Source of the DNA: Rhodococcus sp. KRD162
GTDB taxonomy: Bacteria > Actinomycetota > Actinomycetes > Mycobacteriales > Mycobacteriaceae
Reading direction: 5' to 3'
Length of the DNA stretch: 64,000 bases
Assembly: GCF_017168335.1 (NCBI RefSeq)
Contig: NZ_JABFAU010000003.1
Coordinates: forward strand, 428,544 to 492,543
Shown here piece by piece: positions 36,070-45,312 of the stretch. Every line of letters starts with the position of its first letter. Positions within the stretch are counted from its first letter, which is position 1. A program made the position numbers and the translations under genes. The notes below the pieces were generated by a model. The model ran no database searches and was not told the origin of the DNA. It saw nothing but the letters and a program-made list of their open reading frames with translations.

Positions 36070-37616
36070 GTGAACGTAAAGCAGTGCGCCGCGCGCTGGT
36101 CAGCGTCTACGACAAGACCGGACTGATCGAACTTGCGACCGGCCTGCACGGTGCGGGCGTCGCTCTGGTGTCCACCGGATCGACCGCCGCGAAGATCGCC
36201 GACGCGGGAATCCCCGTCACCAAGGTCGAGGATCTGACCGGATTCCCCGAGACCCTCGAAGGTCGCGTCAAGACGCTGCATCCCCGTGTCCACGCTGGCG
36301 TCCTCGCCGATACCCGTAAGCCCGAACATCTTTCGCAGCTCGAAGACCTGGGCATCGAGGCCTTCGAACTGGTCGTGGTGAACCTGTATCCGTTCACCGA
36401 GACCGTGAGCAGCGGCGCAACCCCGGACGAATGCGTCGAGCAGATCGACATCGGCGGACCCTCGATGGTGCGCGCCGCCGCCAAGAACCATCCCTCGGTT
36501 GCCGTGGTGGTCGATCCATCGCGATACGAGGACGTGCTCACGGCCGTCACCGGTGGTGGGTTCACCCTCGCGGAGCGCACTTCGCTTGCGGCGCAGGCAT
36601 TTCAACACACCGCGGCCTACGACGTTGCGGTGGCGTCGTGGATGAGCAACGTGCTGGTCGAGTCCGAGTCCTCGTTCCCGGAGTGGATCGGCGGAACCTG
36701 GGACCGCTCGGCCGTGCTGCGTTACGGAGAGAACCCGCACCAGAAGGCAGCGCTGTACGTCGATCCTGCCGGCTCGGGCATCGCGCAGGCGGAGCAGTTG
36801 CACGGTAAAGAGATGTCGTACAACAACTTCACCGACTCCGACGCGGCCTGGCGCGCGGCGTTCGATCATTCCGGGCCCACCGTCGCCATCATCAAGCATG
36901 CGAACCCGTGTGGCATTGCCGTCGGCGAGGACATCGCCGAGGCGCATCGTAAGGCTCATGCCTGCGACCCCGTGAGTGCCTACGGCGGCGTCATCGCGGC
37001 CAACCGCGAGATCACCGTCGAGATGGCCGAACAGGTAGCCGAGATATTCACAGAGGTCATCATCGCGCCGTCCTACGCCGATGGTGCCCTCGGAGTTCTC
37101 AAGCGCAAGAAGAACATTCGCGTGCTGCTGGCGCAGGCACCGCCGAAGGCAGGCGTCGAACTCAAGCCGATCTCGGGCGGGACCTTGCTGCAGCAGCGCG
37201 ATGTACTCGACGCCGAGGGCGACGATCCTGCCCAGTGGACCCTTGCGGCCGGCGAGCCTGCCGACGAGCAGACCCTGAAGGATCTCGAATTCGCTTGGCG
37301 GGCAGGACGAGCCGTCAAGTCCAACGCGATTCTGCTGGCCCACGACGGTGCTTCGGTCGGCGTCGGAATGGGGCAGGTCAATCGCGTCGATGCCGCCCAT
37401 CTCGCAGTGCAGCGGGCAGGGGATCGGGTAGCGGGATCCGTGGCATCCTCGGATGCGTTCTTCCCGTTCCCCGACGGCCTCCAGGTGCTGATGAATGCGG
37501 GCGTCAAAGCCGTTGTGCAGCCCGGTGGTTCGGTTCGAGACAACGAGGTGATCGCCGCGGCGCAGGATGCCGGAGTGACGCTGTATCTGACGGGTTCCCG
37601 GCACTTCGCGCACTGA
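36066..37616 (+). CDS. purH: bifunctional AICAR formyltransferase/IMP cyclohydrolase
   Basis: 516 residues, full length. Catalyses the last two steps of IMP synthesis. The N-terminal cyclohydrolase domain has [42 protein letters not shown] and NLYPF. The C-terminal transformylase domain has [39 protein letters not shown] (catalytic Lys-His) and the terminal [12 protein letters not shown]. Translationally coupled to purN by a 4-bp overlap. A long palindrome starts 8 bp after the stop. Confidence 0.97.
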   Translation: MSERKAVRRALVSVYDKTGLIELATGLHGAGVALVSTGSTAAKIADAGIPVTKVEDLTGFPETLEGRVKTLHPRVHAGVLADTRKPEHLSQLEDLGIEAFELVVVNLYPFTETVSSGATPDECVEQIDIGGPSMVRAAAKNHPSVAVVVDPSRYEDVLTAVTGGGFTLAERTSLAAQAFQHTAAYDVAVASWMSNVLVESESSFPEWIGGTWDRSAVLRYGENPHQKAALYVDPAGSGIAQAEQLHGKEMSYNNFTDSDAAWRAAFDHSGPTVAIIKHANPCGIAVGEDIAEAHRKAHACDPVSAYGGVIAANREITVEMAEQVAEIFTEVIIAPSYADGALGVLKRKKNIRVLLAQAPPKAGVELKPISGGTLLQQRDVLDAEGDDPAQWTLAAGEPADEQTLKDLEFAWRAGRAVKSNAILLAHDGASVGVGMGQVNRVDAAHLAVQRAGDRVAGSVASSDAFFPFPDGLQVLMNAGVKAVVQPGGSVRDNEVIAAAQDAGVTLYLTGSRHFAH

Positions 37617-37624
37617 GCGTCCCC

Positions 37625-37684
37625 GCCGAGCTCGAAGTTAGGGATGGATTTCCGGGGAAATCCGTCCCTAACTTCGAGCTCGGC
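37625..37684. repeat. 60-bp palindrome, family A, after purH
   Basis: 29-bp arms (37625-37653 and 37656-37684) around a 2-bp loop, with a single T/C difference that forms a G-T pair. The arms open with GCCGAGCTCGAAGTTAGGG. No T-run follows. It sits between convergent purH and the DUF559 gene, whose stop codon begins at its last base. A related copy is at 38666-38729. Confidence 0.92.
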
Positions 37685-38547
37685 TAGACCTTTGCCCCCG
37701 CTGCGCGCAACTTGTCGCGAACCCGCGCCGCAATGCCCCATGGATCGGTGCGCAGTTGCAGTGCGCTCACCCTGATCACGGTCCAGCCGAGTGCTTCGAG
37801 TAATTGTTGACGCTCGATGTCCCAGGCTCGCTGCCTTTCGTCGGACCAGTGCTGCTCGCCGTCGTACTCCACCGCCACCTTCCAGCGTGCCCATCCGATG
37901 TCGATGCGCGCGAACACTCTGCCGTCCGACCCCACCACTTCGATCTGTGTTTGCGGTCGAGGCAGGCCGGCGGCCATGAGTGCCAGTCGGGTACGCGTCT
38001 CCTGCGGTGATTCCGCACCTGCGTCGACCACGTCGAGTACGGCTCTCAACTGGACGATCCCGCGCGCCCCACCATGACGTTCGGCAAGCCGGGTGATGTC
38101 CGAGATGCCAACCCCGGTCGCACGACACAATGCATCCAGACGTGCCACGGCGGTGCCGAAGGGTGCGCGACGGCCCAGATCGTAGGCAGTTCGGGCGGCG
38201 GTGGTGACGACCACTCCATCCACTGTCTCGATTTCGTTCGGTGCCAGCTTGTCGAAGCCGATCCGGAGCCCATCGAACATCCGTCTGTGTTCGGCCCAGA
38301 TGAGCTCGGCATCCTGGTCTGCCGAGATCCAGTGCGATCCGTGGATTGCCGCGGCACTGACGCCTGCGACCACCGCCTTACCTCGGGAGTACAACCACGC
38401 TGCCCTTGCTTTGGTGGGCGCGTCCAGTTCGCTACCCGGGTCGATGTAGACGTCACGATAGATTCGTCGAAACTGGGCTCGAAGTTGCTGACGGGTGACG
38501 AGTCCATTGGCGATTGCCTCGGATCCGACGAACGGTGCGCTGTCCAT
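37684..38547 (-). CDS. DUF559 endonuclease-like protein with AbiEi-like N-terminus
   Basis: 287 residues. The N-terminal 110 residues resemble AbiEi-type helix-turn-helix proteins (LVTRQQLRAQFRRIYRDVYID, then a VVAGVSAAAIHG segment). The C-terminal 100 residues are DUF559, a Vsr-related PD-(D/E)xK nuclease fold with ARIDIGWARWKVAVEYDGEQHW, where the D and the ExD supply candidate catalytic acids, then an AWDIERQQLLEALGWTVIRV segment. Such proteins are frequent, variable accessory genes of actinobacteria; function unproven. It interrupts the purH / Rv0958-like order and is bracketed by two related palindromes, suggesting insertion. Confidence 0.8.
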   Translation of the reverse strand: MDSAPFVGSEAIANGLVTRQQLRAQFRRIYRDVYIDPGSELDAPTKARAAWLYSRGKAVVAGVSAAAIHGSHWISADQDAELIWAEHRRMFDGLRIGFDKLAPNEIETVDGVVVTTAARTAYDLGRRAPFGTAVARLDALCRATGVGISDITRLAERHGGARGIVQLRAVLDVVDAGAESPQETRTRLALMAAGLPRPQTQIEVVGSDGRVFARIDIGWARWKVAVEYDGEQHWSDERQRAWDIERQQLLEALGWTVIRVSALQLRTDPWGIAARVRDKLRAAGAKV

Positions 38548-38665
38548 CCACGCACAGTGGCATCGGATTCAGGCGAAAAGTGGGCCGAGCGCCGGTTGTG
38601 GATGGACAAAATCGTTGTCCACAGTTATGTGCCTGTAATTGATCTCGGGCCCCGGTGTGCATCGA

Positions 38666-38729
38666 CCGCCGAACTCGAAGTTATGGACGGAATTTGCGCG
38701 AATTTCGTCCATAACTTCGAGTTCGGCGG
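38666..38729. repeat. 64-bp palindrome, family A, upstream of the MoxR-like gene
   Basis: Arms run from 38666 inward and from 38729 inward to a centre at 38697/38698, with only two G-T mismatches in about 31 pairs. The core CCGAACTCGAAGTTATGGAC differs at few positions from the 37625-37684 element. Unlike that copy it lies between two divergent genes, so it is not placed as a terminator of either. Confidence 0.9.
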
Positions 38730-38773
38730 AGTACTGGATGGCAGCAAGTGCCAAACGCTCGTAGCGTGGAGAA

Positions 38774-40159
38774 GTGACCTCTACCAAACCTGGCATCTCC
38801 ACTCTCGGTGAACTCACGGCATCCGGCCATCGGCAGCGGTCGATCAAGGAAGAGCTGCGGGAGAACCTTCTGAAGGCCCTGCGTGACGGCGAAGATCCGT
38901 GGCCGGGGATTCTCGGATTCGGCTCGACGGTATTGCCGCAGTTCGAGCGAGCAATTCTGGCCGGTCATGACGTGGTGCTGCTCGGCGAGCGAGGGCAGGG
39001 CAAGACACGTCTGCTGCGCACTCTGAATCTGCTGCTCGACGAGTGGGTGCCGGTCATCGCCGGGGCCGAGCTCGGTGAGCATCCCTACGAGCCGATCACG
39101 CCCGCGAGCATCCGTAGAGCCGCGGAACTCGGCGACGACCTGCCCATCGAGTGGCGACACCGCAGTGAGCGCTACGCCGAGAAGCTCGCGACCCCCGATA
39201 CCTCGGTGGCCGACCTCGTCGGTGACGTCGACCCGGTGAAGGTGGCCGAGGGCCGCAGCCTCGGCGACCCGGAAACCATTCACTTCGGACTGGTCCCTCG
39301 CAGCCACCGCGGCATCGTGGCGATCAACGAACTGCCGGATCTCGCCGAGCGCATCCAGGTGTCGTTGCTCAACGTGATGGAGGAACGCGACATTCAGGTC
39401 CGCGGTTACACGCTGCGGTTGCCGCTCGATGTCATGTTGGTGGCGAGCGCCAACCCCGAGGACTACACCAATCGCGGACGCATCATCACCCCGCTCAAGG
39501 ACCGCTTCGGTGCCGAGATCAGGACGCATTACCCCCTCGAGCTCGACGACGAGGTAGCCGTCATCGACCAGGAAGCGGATCTGCAGGCCGTCGTCCCGAC
39601 GTATCTGCTCGAGGTGCTGGCTCGATTCACCAGGCTGCTGCGGGAATCGCCCTCGGTCGATCAGCGCTCGGGCGTCTCCGCTCGATTCGCGATCGCGGCC
39701 GCCGAAACCATCGCTGCCGCGGCCGTGCATCGGGCCGCGATACTGGGTGAGGCGGAGCCTGTGGCTCGTCCGGTCGATCTCGGCACCATCATCGAGGTAC
39801 TGCGCGGCAAGGTGGAATTCGAATCGGGTGAAGAGGGACGGGAAGTCGAGGTCCTCGAACACATGCTTCGCCGCGCGACGGCCGATACCGTGCGGGCACA
39901 TCTGGGAGGCATCAATCTCGCAGCGCTGGTGACAGCCGTCGAGACGGGCGAGCCTATCGTCACCGGAGACCGGATCACCGCCAAAGCGCTGCTGGACGAG
40001 CTGCCCGACGTGGAGGTCATCGGCGATATCCACGAGCGGCTGAACGCGACCTCGGACGGTGAGAAGGCCGCCGCCGTCGAACTCGCTCTCGAAGGCCTCT
40101 ACCTCGCGCGGCGGATCTCCAAGGACCCCGACGACGACGGCCAGACGGTGTACAGCTGA
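38774..40159 (+). CDS. MoxR/Mg-chelatase-type AAA+ ATPase (Rv0958-like)
   Basis: 461 residues. AAA+ ATPase with Walker A VVLLGERGQGKTRLLR (GERGQGKT), Walker B region GIVAINELPDL, sensor-1 segment VMLVASANPEDYTNRGRII and a helical C-terminal lid. Such ATPases pair with VWA-domain proteins as metal-insertion or protein-remodelling machines. The GTG start follows GGAG, and the stop overlaps the VWA gene by one base (TGATG). Conserved next to purH in mycobacteria (Rv0958). Substrate unknown. Confidence 0.88.
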   Translation: MTSTKPGISTLGELTASGHRQRSIKEELRENLLKALRDGEDPWPGILGFGSTVLPQFERAILAGHDVVLLGERGQGKTRLLRTLNLLLDEWVPVIAGAELGEHPYEPITPASIRRAAELGDDLPIEWRHRSERYAEKLATPDTSVADLVGDVDPVKVAEGRSLGDPETIHFGLVPRSHRGIVAINELPDLAERIQVSLLNVMEERDIQVRGYTLRLPLDVMLVASANPEDYTNRGRIITPLKDRFGAEIRTHYPLELDDEVAVIDQEADLQAVVPTYLLEVLARFTRLLRESPSVDQRSGVSARFAIAAAETIAAAAVHRAAILGEAEPVARPVDLGTIIEVLRGKVEFESGEEGREVEVLEHMLRRATADTVRAHLGGINLAALVTAVETGEPIVTGDRITAKALLDELPDVEVIGDIHERLNATSDGEKAAAVELALEGLYLARRISKDPDDDGQTVYS

Positions 40160-42105
40160 TGCGTCGCTCCAGATACGGGCGATACCACGACGGGCCGGAT
40201 CCCCTTGCGCCGCCGGTGGATTTACGCGAGGCACTCGACGCCATCGGGGAGGAGGTGCTCGAGGGTGCGTCGCCGCGGCGCGCATTGCAGGAGATGTTGC
40301 GGCGCGGGACGAAGAACATGCGCGGCCTCGACGACCTGGCCGCGCAGGCGGCCAAGCGTCGGCGAGATCTGTTGAAGAAGAACAATCTGGACGGCACGTT
40401 GCAGGAGGTGCGTGAGCTTCTCGACAAGGCGGTGCTCGAGGAGCGCAAGGCATTGGCGCGTGCCCTCGACGACGATGCGCGGTTCCAGGAGATGCAGATC
40501 GGTGATCTCTCGCCGTCCACTGCCCAGGCGGTGCAGGAGCTGTCGGACTACGACTGGCGCTCCTCCGAAGGGCGGGAGAACTACGAGAAGATCAAGGACC
40601 TGCTCGGACGCGAAATGCTCGACCAGCGCTTCGCGGGCATGAAGCAAGCCCTCGAAGGTGCCACGGACGAAGACCGCCAGGCCATCAGCGAGATGTTGAA
40701 AGACCTCAACGAGCTGCTCGATGCCCACAACAAGGGCGAGGACACCGACGAGCAGTTCGACGAGTTCATGAACAAGCACGGCCGGCATTTTCCGGAGAAT
40801 CCTAAGAATGTCGACGAGCTGCTGGACTCCCTGGCTCAGCGGGCAGCCGCAGCGCAACGATTGCGCAACTCGCTGACTCCCGAGCAGCGCGCGGAGCTCG
40901 ATGCTTTGGCGCAGCAGGCCTTCGGCGACTCGAACCTGCTGAACCAGCTCGATCGGCTCGATCAGAATCTGCAGCAGGCCAGGCCCGGTGAGGACTGGGA
41001 CGGTTCGCAGAACTTCCGCGGCGAGAACGGTATGGGTCTGGGCGACGGTACCGGGGCGCTGCAGGACATCGCCGATCTCGAGAATCTGGGAAATCAGCTG
41101 TCGCAGCAGTACAACGGTGCCGCGTTGGACGATATCGACGCCGACGCGCTGCGCAAGCAGCTCGGCCCCGAGGCGGCGGCCGACGCCAGGATGCTCGCCG
41201 AGATCGACAAGGCTTTGCGGCAGCAGGGTTTCATGGACAAGGGTGCCGACGGGCAGTGGCGCTTGTCGCCGAAGGCGATGCGTCAGCTGGGCCAATCGGC
41301 CTTGAAAGATGTGGCGGGCACCATCTCTCGTCGAGGAGGCGAGCGGGACACCCGCAAGGCAGGTGCGATGGGGGAGCCGACGGGAGCGTCGAGGGTCTGG
41401 GAGTTCGGCGACACCGAACCGTGGGACGTCACGCGTACCGTCACCAACGCAATAGTGCGTACAGCGGCCGAGGGTTCCGGATTTCCGGTGCAGCTGCAGG
41501 TGAGCGACGTGGAAATCAGCGAGACCGAAACCCGAACACAGGCCGCTGTGGCACTGTTGGTCGATACCTCGTTCTCGATGGTGATGGACGGCCGTTGGGT
41601 GCCGATGAAGCGCACCGCCTTGGCGCTCAATCACCTGGTGAGTACCCGGTTCCGCGGCGACGATCTGCAACTCATCGGATTCGGCAGGCACGCACAGACG
41701 TTGACGGCATCGGAGCTGGCCGGATTGGACGGTGCCTACGACCAGGGCACCAATCTGCACCACGCGCTGATGCTCGCGGTGCGTCATCTGCGCAGGCATC
41801 CCAATGCACAGCCGGTGGTGTTGATCGTCACCGACGGTGAGCCGACGGCGCACCTGGAACCGGACGGTCACGCGTACTTCGATTACCCGCCGTCGCCGAG
41901 GACGTTGGGACTGACCGTGCGGGAGCTCGATACCGTCGCCAAACTCGGTGCGCAGGTGACGATCTTCCGGCTCGGCGACGATCCCGGATTGGCGCGTGTC
42001 GTCGACAAGATGGCCGAGCGAGTGGGTGGACGGGTCATCGCGCCCGATCTGGACGGCCTCGGTGCTGCGGTGGTGACCGACTACCTCAAGCGTCGGCGAT
42101 CGTAG
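40159..42105 (+). CDS. VWA-domain protein, partner of the MoxR-like ATPase (Rv0959-like)
   Basis: 648 residues. The first 400 residues are charged and helical, rich in Glu, Leu and Gln, probably with coiled-coil stretches. The C-terminal VWA domain (about 465-645) keeps the MIDAS motif DxSxS in ALLVDTSFSMVMDG, the Thr in DQGTNLHHAL and the Asp in LIVTDGEPT. Acts with the upstream ATPase, with which it shares one base. Resembles ChlD-like subunits, but no chelatase target gene is nearby. Confidence 0.88.
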   Translation: MRRSRYGRYHDGPDPLAPPVDLREALDAIGEEVLEGASPRRALQEMLRRGTKNMRGLDDLAAQAAKRRRDLLKKNNLDGTLQEVRELLDKAVLEERKALARALDDDARFQEMQIGDLSPSTAQAVQELSDYDWRSSEGRENYEKIKDLLGREMLDQRFAGMKQALEGATDEDRQAISEMLKDLNELLDAHNKGEDTDEQFDEFMNKHGRHFPENPKNVDELLDSLAQRAAAAQRLRNSLTPEQRAELDALAQQAFGDSNLLNQLDRLDQNLQQARPGEDWDGSQNFRGENGMGLGDGTGALQDIADLENLGNQLSQQYNGAALDDIDADALRKQLGPEAAADARMLAEIDKALRQQGFMDKGADGQWRLSPKAMRQLGQSALKDVAGTISRRGGERDTRKAGAMGEPTGASRVWEFGDTEPWDVTRTVTNAIVRTAAEGSGFPVQLQVSDVEISETETRTQAAVALLVDTSFSMVMDGRWVPMKRTALALNHLVSTRFRGDDLQLIGFGRHAQTLTASELAGLDGAYDQGTNLHHALMLAVRHLRRHPNAQPVVLIVTDGEPTAHLEPDGHAYFDYPPSPRTLGLTVRELDTVAKLGAQVTIFRLGDDPGLARVVDKMAERVGGRVIAPDLDGLGAAVVTDYLKRRRS

Positions 42106-42678
42106 TTATTTCTCCGCTGCCTTGATGTCCACCGACACGCCGCCCCAGAACGCGAATCCGGTGATGACAACGCGCGGTGCACCGGGATGTGTTGCGCTGA
42201 CGTGCTCGAAACCGCCCATGATGCCCATGCCGCGGACCTCGACGCTCACTCCGGGCGGCACGGTGACCTCGATGCCGCCCATGATGGCGACGCAGTTGAT
42301 GGTGGTTTCCTCGGTGGTGAACGACGCTCGGCGTAGGTCGAGTTCGATACCTCCCCAGAACGCGATGGCATCGATGCGTGCGGCTGCGGTCCACTCGCCT
42401 TTGCGCACGGCACCGCTCATGATCGCGATCACGCGGTCGTTCGAGGAGCCACCGGATGGTGTTGTCGTCGGTGGCTCCGACAGCACCAGGTCGCTGGTCA
42501 GCAGATCGAGCTCGCCGTAGGTTGTGGCCCGGTACGCAGCCGCGGTGCGTTCGTCGTACTCGCTCACGGTGAGCTGGCCGTGTGCGAAAGCATCGCTGAG
42601 CAGCTGGGCGACGAGGGTCCTGTCGGCGTCGGCGGCGCGCACTCGGCTTCGATCTCGGTCGGGGAGATGATCGCTCAC
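42106..42678 (-). CDS. DUF1707 / LiaF-like domain protein
   Basis: 190 residues from the GTG at 42678; ATG 42714 would add 12 residues and overlap the lipoprotein gene. The N-terminal DUF1707 segment is VRAADADRTLVAQLLSDAF...GQLTVSEYDERTAAAYRATTYGEL. The C-terminal half is a beta-rich LiaF-like region with repeated IMGG / WGG turns (IAIMSGAV, IAFWGGIELDL, VAIMGGIEV, MGIMGGFEHV, FAFWGGVSVDI). Found widely in actinobacteria with roles suggested in envelope sensing. Probably co-transcribed with the upstream lipoprotein gene. Confidence 0.8.
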   Translation of the reverse strand: MSDHLPDRDRSRVRAADADRTLVAQLLSDAFAHGQLTVSEYDERTAAAYRATTYGELDLLTSDLVLSEPPTTTPSGGSSNDRVIAIMSGAVRKGEWTAAARIDAIAFWGGIELDLRRASFTTEETTINCVAIMGGIEVTVPPGVSVEVRGMGIMGGFEHVSATHPGAPRVVITGFAFWGGVSVDIKAAEK

Positions 42679-42703
42679 CGCCAGGACCTTACCGTCGTGG
42701 GGT

Positions 42704-43168
42704 TCAGGCCGCATTCAGGATGGTGCGGTTGCCGAGAGGCGATGCCAGGGTCACCTGCATCGTGGCGTAGACCGCAACCATGATGCAGGATTTGTCGGCG
42801 GCATCGGGCCGGGTGCCGGTGCGCAGTTCGATGGTGACGGTGGTGTCGGTCTCGTCGACCGTGGCGTCGGCGCCGTAGCACTCGGGGGTGCCGGTCACGA
42901 AATGCACTGCGATCGTATTGGGGGAGACCCGGCTCCACGATTCGAACGGAGTGGTGGTGGCGCGAAGCAGATCCGGCGTCGGCTCGAACATGGTGCCGAC
43001 GTCGCCGACGGGTACTTCGTGCGGAACCGGAGGGGCGCTGGGCGGCTGGACGAGGCCGACAGGATTGGTGGCACTGCGCGTCGGCGTTGTCTCCTCGTCG
43101 CTACCGGTGGCGCTGCTACAGCCGACCAGCAGCAGGCACAACATGACACCTGCAGCGAGAAACCTCAT
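42704..43168 (-). CDS. putative lipoprotein
   Basis: 154 residues. A short signal peptide ends in the lipobox LLVGC (Cys17), so the mature protein is lipid anchored outside the membrane. A Thr/Pro-rich linker (20-60) leads to a small domain with two further Cys (GTPECYGAD and DKSCIMVAV) that could form a disulphide. Family not recognised. A DUF1707 protein is encoded just downstream on the same strand, so both may act at the envelope. Confidence 0.75.
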   Translation of the reverse strand: MRFLAAGVMLCLLLVGCSSATGSDEETTPTRSATNPVGLVQPPSAPPVPHEVPVGDVGTMFEPTPDLLRATTTPFESWSRVSPNTIAVHFVTGTPECYGADATVDETDTTVTIELRTGTRPDAADKSCIMVAVYATMQVTLASPLGNRTILNAA

Positions 43169-43214
43169 GCATTCAAAGTAGCGCTGGGAGCTGAGGAGAA
43201 CCTTTGCGTTCGGC

Positions 43215-44141
43215 TCAGGCGAGGAAGACCGTCACGAGCGCGATGACGGGGATCGAGACGAGCGTGGTCACGAACGCAGTGTCTCGGGCGAGCACCACAC
43301 CGCGCTGGTAGCGGCTGGCGAACACGAACACGTTCTGCGCGGTGGGCAGTGCCGAGATGACGACGATGGCGAAGAGCTCATGGTCTTCCAGGACGAAGAC
43401 GAACCGCGCCATGAGGTAGCCGAGTACCGGCTGCAACGCCATCTTGAACACCGTCGCGAGGGCCACGTCCCGCCGCGGACTGATGCCCTTCTGCAGTACT
43501 CGCGCGCCGTAGAGCGACAGTCCGAAAGCCAGCAGCGCACCGGGGACGGATGCATTTCCGAGGAGGCGGAACGGTTGCATCAATGCCTCGGGCAACTCGA
43601 ATCCGGTAACGGACAGCAAGAGCCCTGCTGCGCCCGCCAGCACGATCGGATTCCGGAACGGCGTCGTGACGGTTTTGAACAGCGAGACCTTGTCGATCTT
43701 GGTCGAGATGTCGAGAATCGTCACCGCAATCGGGGTGTAGATCATGATTTGGAACAGCAGCAGGGGAGCGACGAAGTTGGCGTCGCCGAGTACGAAGACA
43801 GCGATGGGGATGCCCAGGTTCGCGGCATTGACGTACGAGCTCGCCAGTGCGCCGATGGTCGCGTCGGGCACGGCTCGGGTGAGCACCAGCTTCGCTACGA
43901 CGAAATAGATGGCACCGACGAGCAATGCAGTGGTGCCTGCGACGGCCAGCGTGGGCGAGAGAATGACCGACACATCGGAGCCGGCGAGGGTGACGAACAG
44001 CAGCGCGGGCGTCGCGACGAAGAAGACGAGTCGGCTCAGGACGAACTGGCCGTGTTCGCCGAGCACTCGTAGATGCGCGAGCAGGTATCCCAGAGCGATG
44101 ACGACGAAGATGACGGTGAAGCCCTCGAGTACGCCGGACAT
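43215..44141 (-). CDS. AEC-family (auxin efflux carrier-like) transporter
   Basis: 308 residues, about ten membrane helices in two inverted halves, as in the AEC/bile-acid superfamily. Typical segments are IVLAGAAGLLLSVTGFELPEAL, a helix-breaking NAANLGIPIAVF and ISALPTAQNVFVFA. Bacterial members export or import organic acids such as malate or malonate. ATG 44141 chosen; the longer opening adds non-family residues. It precedes no operon partner; a lipoprotein gene follows 46 bp downstream. Confidence 0.85.
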   Translation of the reverse strand: MSGVLEGFTVIFVVIALGYLLAHLRVLGEHGQFVLSRLVFFVATPALLFVTLAGSDVSVILSPTLAVAGTTALLVGAIYFVVAKLVLTRAVPDATIGALASSYVNAANLGIPIAVFVLGDANFVAPLLLFQIMIYTPIAVTILDISTKIDKVSLFKTVTTPFRNPIVLAGAAGLLLSVTGFELPEALMQPFRLLGNASVPGALLAFGLSLYGARVLQKGISPRRDVALATVFKMALQPVLGYLMARFVFVLEDHELFAIVVISALPTAQNVFVFASRYQRGVVLARDTAFVTTLVSIPVIALVTVFLA

Positions 44142-44173
44142 CGTCGAATGCTCATTTCTTGCTGGGAACGACA

Positions 44174-44209
44174 GAAAGGCCACGCAGCCGGACGGCTACG
44201 TGGCCTTTC
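44174..44209 (-). terminator. terminator of the zinc-free ribosomal protein operon
   Basis: GAAAGGCCACG (44174-44184) pairs with CGTGGCCTTTC (44199-44209), with an inner AGCC/GGCT stem in the loop. It lies 12 bp after the rpsR stop on the minus strand and is followed by a T-containing stretch. Confidence 0.8.
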
Positions 44210-44221
44210 GCGAAAACTGAT

Positions 44222-44476
44222 TCAGCGGCTGGTGAACGGCAGCAGTGCCATTTCACGAGCATTCTTCACTGCGACAGCGACCTGGCGCTGCTGCTGCGGG
44301 GTGAGCCCGGTGACGCGGCGGCTACGGATCTTGCCGCGGTCGGAAATGAACTGACGAAGAAGGTTGATGTCCTTGTAGTCCACCGTGGTGACCTTGGCGG
44401 CGTTCAACGGGTTCTTCTTGGGTCGACGGCCTGCCTCTGCGCGGACCTTCTTCGACGGTGCTCTCTTGACTGCCAT
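44222..44476 (-). CDS. rpsR: 30S ribosomal protein S18, zinc-free paralogue
   Basis: 84 residues. S18 motif [50 protein letters not shown]. It contains no Cys, so it is the C-minus form used when zinc is scarce. Last gene of rpmB-rpmG-rpsN-rpsR on the minus strand, 16 bp after rpsN, with a Zur-like box at the operon head. Confidence 0.95.
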   Translation of the reverse strand: MAVKRAPSKKVRAEAGRRPKKNPLNAAKVTTVDYKDINLLRQFISDRGKIRSRRVTGLTPQQQRQVAVAVKNAREMALLPFTSR

Positions 44477-44492
44477 CTGAAACCTTTTCCCT

Positions 44493-44798
44493 TTACCAGC
44501 TCGACTTGTGGACGCCTGGCAGCTCCCCGCGGTGGGCCATCTCGCGCATTTTCACGCGGGACAGTCCGAATTTCCGTAGGTAACCGCGCGGACGTCCATC
44601 CGCAGCGTCACGATTGCGCAATCGTACCGGACTCGAGTCACGCGGCAGACGCTGCAGTACGGCTTGGGCGTGCGCGCGCTCGGACTCGCTGCTCGAGGGC
44701 TTGCGGATGGTTTCCTTGAGCTCTGCCCGACGCGTTGCCCAACGGGCGACGAGGACCTTGCGCTGCTCGTTCTTCTCGATCTTCGACTTCTTCGCCAC
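44493..44798 (-). CDS. rpsN: 30S ribosomal protein S14, zinc-free long form
   Basis: 101 residues, the long S14 type without the CxxC zinc ribbon of the short form. Signature [23 protein letters not shown] and a basic N-terminus [13 protein letters not shown]. It would replace zinc-containing S14 in zinc-starved ribosomes. Third gene of the operon, 3 bp after rpmG. Confidence 0.95.
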   Translation of the reverse strand: MAKKSKIEKNEQRKVLVARWATRRAELKETIRKPSSSESERAHAQAVLQRLPRDSSPVRLRNRDAADGRPRGYLRKFGLSRVKMREMAHRGELPGVHKSSW

Positions 44799-44801
44799 AG
44801 C

Positions 44802-44969
44802 TCAGCGCTCCTCTCTGAAATCCACGTGTTTGCGCACCACCGGGTCGTACTTCTTCATGACAAGTCGGTCGGGGTCGTTGCGGCGGTTCTTGCGGGTGAC
44901 GTAGGTGTAGCCGGTGCCGGCGGTCGATTTGAGTTTGACGATCGGGCGGACGTCTGTGCTCTTGCTCAT
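44802..44969 (-). CDS. rpmG: 50S ribosomal protein L33, zinc-free paralogue
   Basis: 55 residues, no Cys. Signature [20 protein letters not shown] and [17 protein letters not shown]. The ATG shares its first base with the rpmB stop codon (TGATG), so translation is coupled. Part of the Zur-type operon. Confidence 0.94.
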   Translation of the reverse strand: MSKSTDVRPIVKLKSTAGTGYTYVTRKNRRNDPDRLVMKKYDPVVRKHVDFREER

Positions 44970-45205
44970 CAGATCTTCTCCCCACGTGCGCGCAGTTTCG
45001 CCACCACGGCGTCGATGCCGTCGCGATCGATGGTCTTGATGCCCTTGGCCGAGAGAGTGAGGGTGACGCGGCGGCCGAGGCTCGGCGCGTAGTAGGTCTT
45101 GCGCTGGATGTTCGGGTCCCATCGGCGGCTGGTGCGCACATGGGAGTGCGAGACCGATTTTCCGAATCCGGGGCTGCGTCCGGTGACTTGGCAGTGCGCT
45201 GACAC
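44969..45205 (-). CDS. rpmB: 50S ribosomal protein L28, zinc-free paralogue
   Basis: 78 residues. Starts [22 protein letters not shown], the C-minus L28 type with one Cys instead of the CxxC pairs of the zinc form, then [13 protein letters not shown] and a C-terminal extension. First gene of the minus-strand operon; a Zur-like box lies 23 bp upstream of its ATG. Same organisation as the Rv0105c region of M. tuberculosis. Confidence 0.94.
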   Translation of the reverse strand: MSAHCQVTGRSPGFGKSVSHSHVRTSRRWDPNIQRKTYYAPSLGRRVTLTLSAKGIKTIDRDGIDAVVAKLRARGEKI

Positions 45206-45227
45206 GAGCGTTCCTATCTTGCCGTTA

Positions 45228-45243
45228 TGACAATCGTTTTCGA
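45228..45243. promoter_or_regulatory. Zur-like box 1, rpmB operon side
   Basis: TGACAATCGTTTTCGA resembles the actinobacterial Zur operator TGAAAATGATTTTCA (imperfect palindrome). It sits 22 bp upstream of the rpmB start. Confidence 0.75.
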
Positions 45244-45282
45244 CAAAGTGCTACGACGAATGTAGCGTGCATTCACAGGGAA

Positions 45283-45298
45283 TGACAATCGTTGTCGA
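45283..45298. promoter_or_regulatory. Zur-like box 2, CobW-like gene side
   Basis: TGACAATCGTTGTCGA contains the palindrome GACAA-TCG-TTGTC. It lies 14 bp upstream of the GTG at 45313 and differs from box 1 at one position. Two boxes in one divergent promoter suggest each operon has its own operator. Confidence 0.78.
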
Positions 45299-45312
45299 AA
45301 AGAAGGGTGCTC

